From: Anaeromyxobacter sp.
GTDB taxonomy: Bacteria > Myxococcota > Myxococcia > Myxococcales > Anaeromyxobacteraceae
DNA: 64,000 nt
Direction of reading: 5' to 3'
Assembly: GCA_016718565.1 (NCBI GenBank)
Contig: JADKCZ010000003.1
Span: 476,483 to 540,482, forward strand
A program made the translations under genes and the position numbers. How positions within the stretch are numbered: position 1 is the stretch's first letter; every line of letters starts with the position of its first letter. Below the pieces are notes generated by a model. That model worked only from the letters and a program-made list of their open reading frames with translations, made no database searches and was not told the DNA's origin. Below, one piece after another: positions 62,823-64,000 of the stretch.

Positions 62823-63452
62823 TCAGATGAGGTAGATGAGCGGGAACACGAAGATCCAGATCAGGTCGACGAGGTGCCAGTACAGGCCGGCCAGCTCCAC
62901 CGGCGTGTGGTACTCGGCCGAGTAGGCGCCCCGCCAGGACTTGGCCCCGATGACCCCCAGCACGGTCATGCCGATGACCACGTGCACGGCGTGCAGGCCG
63001 GTGATGAGGAAGTAGAGGGCGAAGAACATCGCGCCGCCGGAGCCCTGGACGTGGCCGGTGTAGAAGCGGCCCGGCAGCTCGCCGTGCAGGAAGTGGTGCC
63101 GGTACTCCAGGGCCTTCAGGGCCATGAAGACCAGGCCCATGGCGATGGAGAGCGCGAACAGGGCGGCGGTCTTGCGGCCCTTGCCCTGGGCCGCGGCGTC
63201 CAGGCCCAGCGCCACCGTGAGCGAGCTGGTCACCAGCACGAAGGTGTTGACGCCGCCCATCCAGGTCTCGAGCCCGCGCGAGGCCTCGGCGAAGGCGCCG
63301 GCGTACAGGTAGCGGTAGACCCCGTAGGCGGCGAAGAGCGCCGTGAAGAGCAGGATCTCGGTGGCCAGGAAGAGCCACATGCCGAGCCGCTCGGCCTGCG
63401 ACTGCTTGTCCAGGCTCTCGAAGTGGTGCGCCAGCGCGGCGTGGCTAGCCAT
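62823..63452 (-). CDS. ctaE: Cytochrome c oxidase subunit III
   Basis: A 209-residue, five-helix subunit III of heme-copper oxidase: KQSQAERLGMWLFLATEILLF at the start, GGVNTFVLVTSSLTVALGL, and GLHAVHVVIGM and YWHLVDLIWIFVFPLIYL at the end. Its length matches the short, five-helix type of caa3 oxidases. It overlaps subunit I by 8 nt. Confidence 0.92.
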   Translation of the reverse strand: MASHAALAHHFESLDKQSQAERLGMWLFLATEILLFTALFAAYGVYRYLYAGAFAEASRGLETWMGGVNTFVLVTSSLTVALGLDAAAQGKGRKTAALFALSIAMGLVFMALKALEYRHHFLHGELPGRFYTGHVQGSGGAMFFALYFLITGLHAVHVVIGMTVLGVIGAKSWRGAYSAEYHTPVELAGLYWHLVDLIWIFVFPLIYLI

Positions 63453-64000
63453 GGCTGGCCTCCGGCGCGGCCGCGGGCGCCCCGCCCGGCAGGTCGTGGT
63501 ACTCGTGCGGCCCGCGCTCGAAGGCCGGCAGCACGTCGAAGTTCTCCAGCGGCGGGGGCGAGGGGGTCTGCCACTCGTAGCCGCGCGAGCCCCAGGGATC
63601 GGCCCCGGCCACCGCGCCGTGCCTGAGGGCCACCAGGATGTAGACCAGCACGATGGTGAAGCCGATGGCCAGCACCGAGGCCCCGGCGGTGGAGGCCACG
63701 TTGAGCGCCCAGTAGCGCTCCGGATAGTTGAAGTAGCGGCGCGGCATCCCCTCGTTGCCGAGGAGGAACTGCGGCAGGAAGGTGAAGACGAAGCCGAGGA
63801 TGACGAAGACCGCCGCCACCAGCCCCCAGCGCTCGTTGTACATGCGGCCGGTGAGCTTCGGCCACCAGTAGTGGAGGGCCGCCAGGAACGCCATCATGGT
63901 GGAGCCCACCATGATGAAGTGGAAGTGGGCCACCACGAAGTAGGTGTCCTGCCAGTGGATGTCGAGCGAGACGGTGCCCAGCGCCACCCCGGTCATGCCG
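63445..64000 (-). CDS. ctaD: Cytochrome c oxidase subunit I (5' end outside window)
   Basis: C-terminal part of heme-copper oxidase subunit I, at least 183 residues visible. HWQDTYFVVAHFHFIMVG contains the paired His ligands of heme a3 and heme a. LTGRMYNERWGLVAAVFVILGFVFTFLPQFLLG and MPRRYFNYPE are typical. The extended tail ending in APEASHG is Pro-rich. Subunit II and the N-terminal half lie beyond 64000. Confidence 0.93.
   Translation of the reverse strand, partial: GMTGVALGTVSLDIHWQDTYFVVAHFHFIMVGSTMMAFLAALHYWWPKLTGRMYNERWGLVAAVFVILGFVFTFLPQFLLGNEGMPRRYFNYPERYWALNVASTAGASVLAIGFTIVLVYILVALRHGAVAGADPWGSRGYEWQTPSPPPLENFDVLPAFERGPHEYHDLPGGAPAAAPEASHG

Overview
The window is very GC-rich DNA with tightly packed genes. 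Gene content and codon style point to a myxobacterial relative of the Anaeromyxobacter type (Myxococcota). Supporting this are several sigma54-activator and two-component genes, OFA-type MFS and YbhFSR-type ABC genes, caa3-type oxidase genes and a complete molybdenum-nitrogenase locus. The genus is inferred from overall resemblance; no 16S gene is present.

Layout. 1-4882: SUF iron-sulfur assembly operon on the minus strand (Rrf2 regulator, sufB, sufC, sufD, sufS, the last cut by the window edge). 5075-10038: yaeQ, an outer-membrane protein, a lipoprotein, recQ and an OB-fold lipoprotein. 10180-18586: two ABC-2 export systems (one YbhGFSR-like, with the double ATPase split into two genes) and a divergent TolC-type channel gene that carries a frameshift. 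18657-21412: NtrB/NtrC-like pair. 21450-26454: ferritin-like gene, pyrroline-5-carboxylate dehydrogenase, and a Spy/CpxP - OmpR-type regulator - histidine kinase operon. 26570-34660: ABC-F ATPase, HDOD protein, thiol peroxidase, HelD-like helicase, MFS carrier, small hypothetical.

34841-48286 is the nitrogen-fixation locus. nifA-draT run on the plus strand and converge on the minus-strand run nifH-nifD-nifK-nifEN(fused)-nifX-fdxB-GNAT-draG. nifB (with a NifX-like tail) is divergent from nifH. The 408-bp nifH-nifB gap holds two face-to-face sigma54 -24/-12 promoters, a NifA-type TGT-N10-ACA site and a 22-bp-phased CCGACA array. NifA would activate both arms. DraT/DraG would switch NifH off and on by ADP-ribosylation of the Arg that is present in this NifH. 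gltD-gltB (glutamate synthase), convergent with nifB, would assimilate the ammonia.

54697-64000: lipoprotein, ResB/CcsA cytochrome c biogenesis pair, two convergent S23-type four-helix-bundle genes embedded in repeats, an atypical sigma54-type response regulator without an intact GAFTGA loop, and caa3-type oxidase subunits IV, III and I (partial).

Two unexplained themes run through the window. First, arrays of a GGGGTC/GAGGTC/GCGGTC hexamer, mostly next to a palindromic REP-like element, occur at eight places. Three of them lie in frame inside genes (tolC-like, MFS, nifA), each at a probable linker. Second, the two S23-type genes each have Shine-Dalgarno plus ATG locked in a perfect inverted repeat with a 12-nt loop. 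No tRNA, rRNA, CRISPR array or recognisable insertion sequence was found.
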